In this document: piece after piece, positions 62,771-64,000 of the stretch | How the letters are laid out: every line of letters begins with the position of its first letter | How positions within the stretch are numbered: position 1 is the stretch's first letter | Assembly (NCBI RefSeq): GCF_001262015.1 | Contig: NZ_CP012075.1 | Span: forward strand, 992,001 to 1,056,000 | Length of the DNA: 64,000 nt | Source: Prevotella fusca JCM 17724 | GTDB lineage: Bacteria > Bacteroidota > Bacteroidia > Bacteroidales > Bacteroidaceae | Direction: 5' to 3' | Notes under the pieces: model-generated | What the model was told of the DNA's origin: nothing | The model's input: only the letters and a program-made list of their open reading frames with translations | The model's database searches: none | Translations under genes and position numbers: made by a program

Positions 62771-64000
62771 ATGTCTAATTTTATGAAAGTGGATCAGAAC
62801 CGCAGAAAGCATCCGCCGTTTGTAACAGGCAGTCTGGCTTTCTCTTTAGTTGTCGGCTTGATGGCTTTTTCACCGTCATCGGCTTTGGCAAATGTGGACG
62901 TGAATGCGATTACAAGTATTCAGCAGCAAAAACAGAGTATCAACGGTGTGGTAAAGGATGCTAATGGCGACCCTGTCATTGGTGCCTCCGTACTGGCTAA
63001 TGGTACTCCTGTGGCAGTGACCGACGTGGACGGTCGCTTCTCTGTTTCAGTCGCTCCGGGTACGGAGTTGAAAATCAGTTATGTTGGTTTTGCCACGCAG
63101 ACCGTCATGGTGCGAAGTGGTGTAAGCAACTACAATGTGACATTGAAAGATGACGATCGTGCTCTCAGTGAGGTCGTCGTTGTCGGTTATGGTACCCAGA
63201 AGAAGGCGAACCTCTCAGGTTCTGTTGCCCAGCTTGATGGAAAGACGCTTGAAAACCGTCCTATATCGAACGTTTCTTCGGGCTTGCAGGGTCTGTTGCC
63301 GGGTATTACGGTGACAGGAGCTGACGGTGCGCCGGGTCTTGATAACGGTACGATTCTTGTGCGTGGTGTGGGAACTTTGAACTCCGCTTCGCCTTATATC
63401 CTTATTGATGGTGTTGAGGCAGGAACGCTGAACTCGCTTGACCCGGAGGATATTGCGAGCATCTCCGTCCTGAAGGATGCTTCCTCGGCAGCCATCTATG
63501 GTTCAAAAGCATCCAACGGTGTGATTCTGGTAACTACAAAACGAGGGCAGAACGGTGCGCCGAAGGTTAGTTATTCAGGTTATTTCGGTATTCAGAATGC
63601 AACAGCCTTGATGGAAAGGATGAATTCAGCCGATGCTGCCTACTATTACAACAAGGCATTGGAACGTAGCGGTAAGGCACCCCGCTTCTCTGACGAGGCT
63701 ATTCAGAAGTTCCGTGACGGCTCTGACCCTTACAACTATCCTAATACCGACTGGTACGACCTTGCATTCAAGACAGCCTGGCAGAACCGCCATAACGTGA
63801 ATGTCACAGGTGGTAACGAGTATGTGAAATACCTTGCTTCTGCCGGCTATCTCAAGCAGAGCAGTATCCTGCCGAATGCCGGTCGTGAGCAGTTCAATGG
63901 TCGTGCAAACCTCGACATGGTGCTGTCAAAGCGCATCACTGCCCATCTTAACCTTTCTTATATCCAGAACAACTACCGTGATGCGAGCAGTGCATACGCC
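62771..64000 (+). CDS. SusC/RagA-type TonB-linked outer membrane receptor (5' part)
   Basis: The first 410 codons are inside the window; the gene continues beyond it. A signal peptide (about 10-42, ending SSALA) is followed by a carboxypeptidase-regulatory-like domain (about 58-130, INGVVKDANGDPVIGAS). Next come the TonB-linked signature SEVVVVGYGTQKKANLSGSV (about 136-155) and a plug domain (LKDASSAAIYGSKASNGVILVTT, about 235-257). SusC proteins import glycans or peptides with a SusD lipoprotein, expected downstream. A good promoter lies at 62712. Confidence 0.95.
   Translation, partial: MSNFMKVDQNRRKHPPFVTGSLAFSLVVGLMAFSPSSALANVDVNAITSIQQQKQSINGVVKDANGDPVIGASVLANGTPVAVTDVDGRFSVSVAPGTELKISYVGFATQTVMVRSGVSNYNVTLKDDDRALSEVVVVGYGTQKKANLSGSVAQLDGKTLENRPISNVSSGLQGLLPGITVTGADGAPGLDNGTILVRGVGTLNSASPYILIDGVEAGTLNSLDPEDIASISVLKDASSAAIYGSKASNGVILVTTKRGQNGAPKVSYSGYFGIQNATALMERMNSADAAYYYNKALERSGKAPRFSDEAIQKFRDGSDPYNYPNTDWYDLAFKTAWQNRHNVNVTGGNEYVKYLASAGYLKQSSILPNAGREQFNGRANLDMVLSKRITAHLNLSYIQNNYRDASSAYA

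Overview
The window looks like a chromosomal segment of a Prevotella-type member of the Bacteroidota. The signs are SusC/RagA and GLPGLI/TonB-receptor genes, a secreted protein with a type IX-like C-terminal sorting tail, promoters of the TAnnTTTG (-7) kind, the archaeal-type short ProS, and an Mrp ATPase without the usual Cys pair. Most genes lie on the minus strand. No rRNA, tRNA or CRISPR array was seen.

Layout. 0.4-10.1 kb: TonB-receptor-like protein plus GLPGLI protein; an Lrp regulator; an ExbB/ExbD/ExbD proton-channel operon with an extra membrane protein; an HD phosphohydrolase; and an OadA-type carboxyltransferase whose biotinyl domain has lost its lysine. 10.3-19.4 kb: a lipoprotein, an MFS transporter, and a tight operon pyrG-yidC-S9 peptidase. 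19.4-24.05 kb: an accessory insertion with a HpaII-type restriction-modification pair, flanked by a 600-bp repeat element, a decayed IS and two copies of a 30-bp promoter sequence. 24-28.3 kb: housekeeping genes (HI0933-type flavoprotein, NimA-like flavin protein, Mrp).

28.3-37.8 kb is a tandem array of four DUF4280 (PAAR-like) membrane proteins, each followed by one or two small membrane-anchored partner proteins. The partner type always matches the type of the large protein's C-terminal half, as in polymorphic effector/immunity loci. One large copy is a mosaic, three share the same +1 frameshift, and one is further broken. 38.9-50.8 kb holds an unusual co-directional cluster: a vWA-like lipoprotein, a small membrane protein, a tubulin-like GTPase, a 1128-residue actin/Hsp70-like ATPase, a degenerate actin-like/TPR scaffold, a TerD-like protein, a membrane protein with a C-terminal Cpl-7-type wall-binding motif, a tiny membrane protein and a TerB-like protein. 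I read this as a cell-envelope-spanning, cytoskeleton-based machine of unknown purpose; it is the most interesting part of the window. Whether it serves the neighbouring DUF4280 array is an open inference.

52-64 kb: two tandem DUF6263 paralogs, ProS, an OmpA lipoprotein, a secreted protein plus GH29 fucosidase pair, and the first 410 codons of a SusC receptor.

Scattered through the window are four full copies and one edge copy of a ~595-bp non-coding element with inverted ends, and arrays of a 22-bp unit found both inside that element and alone.
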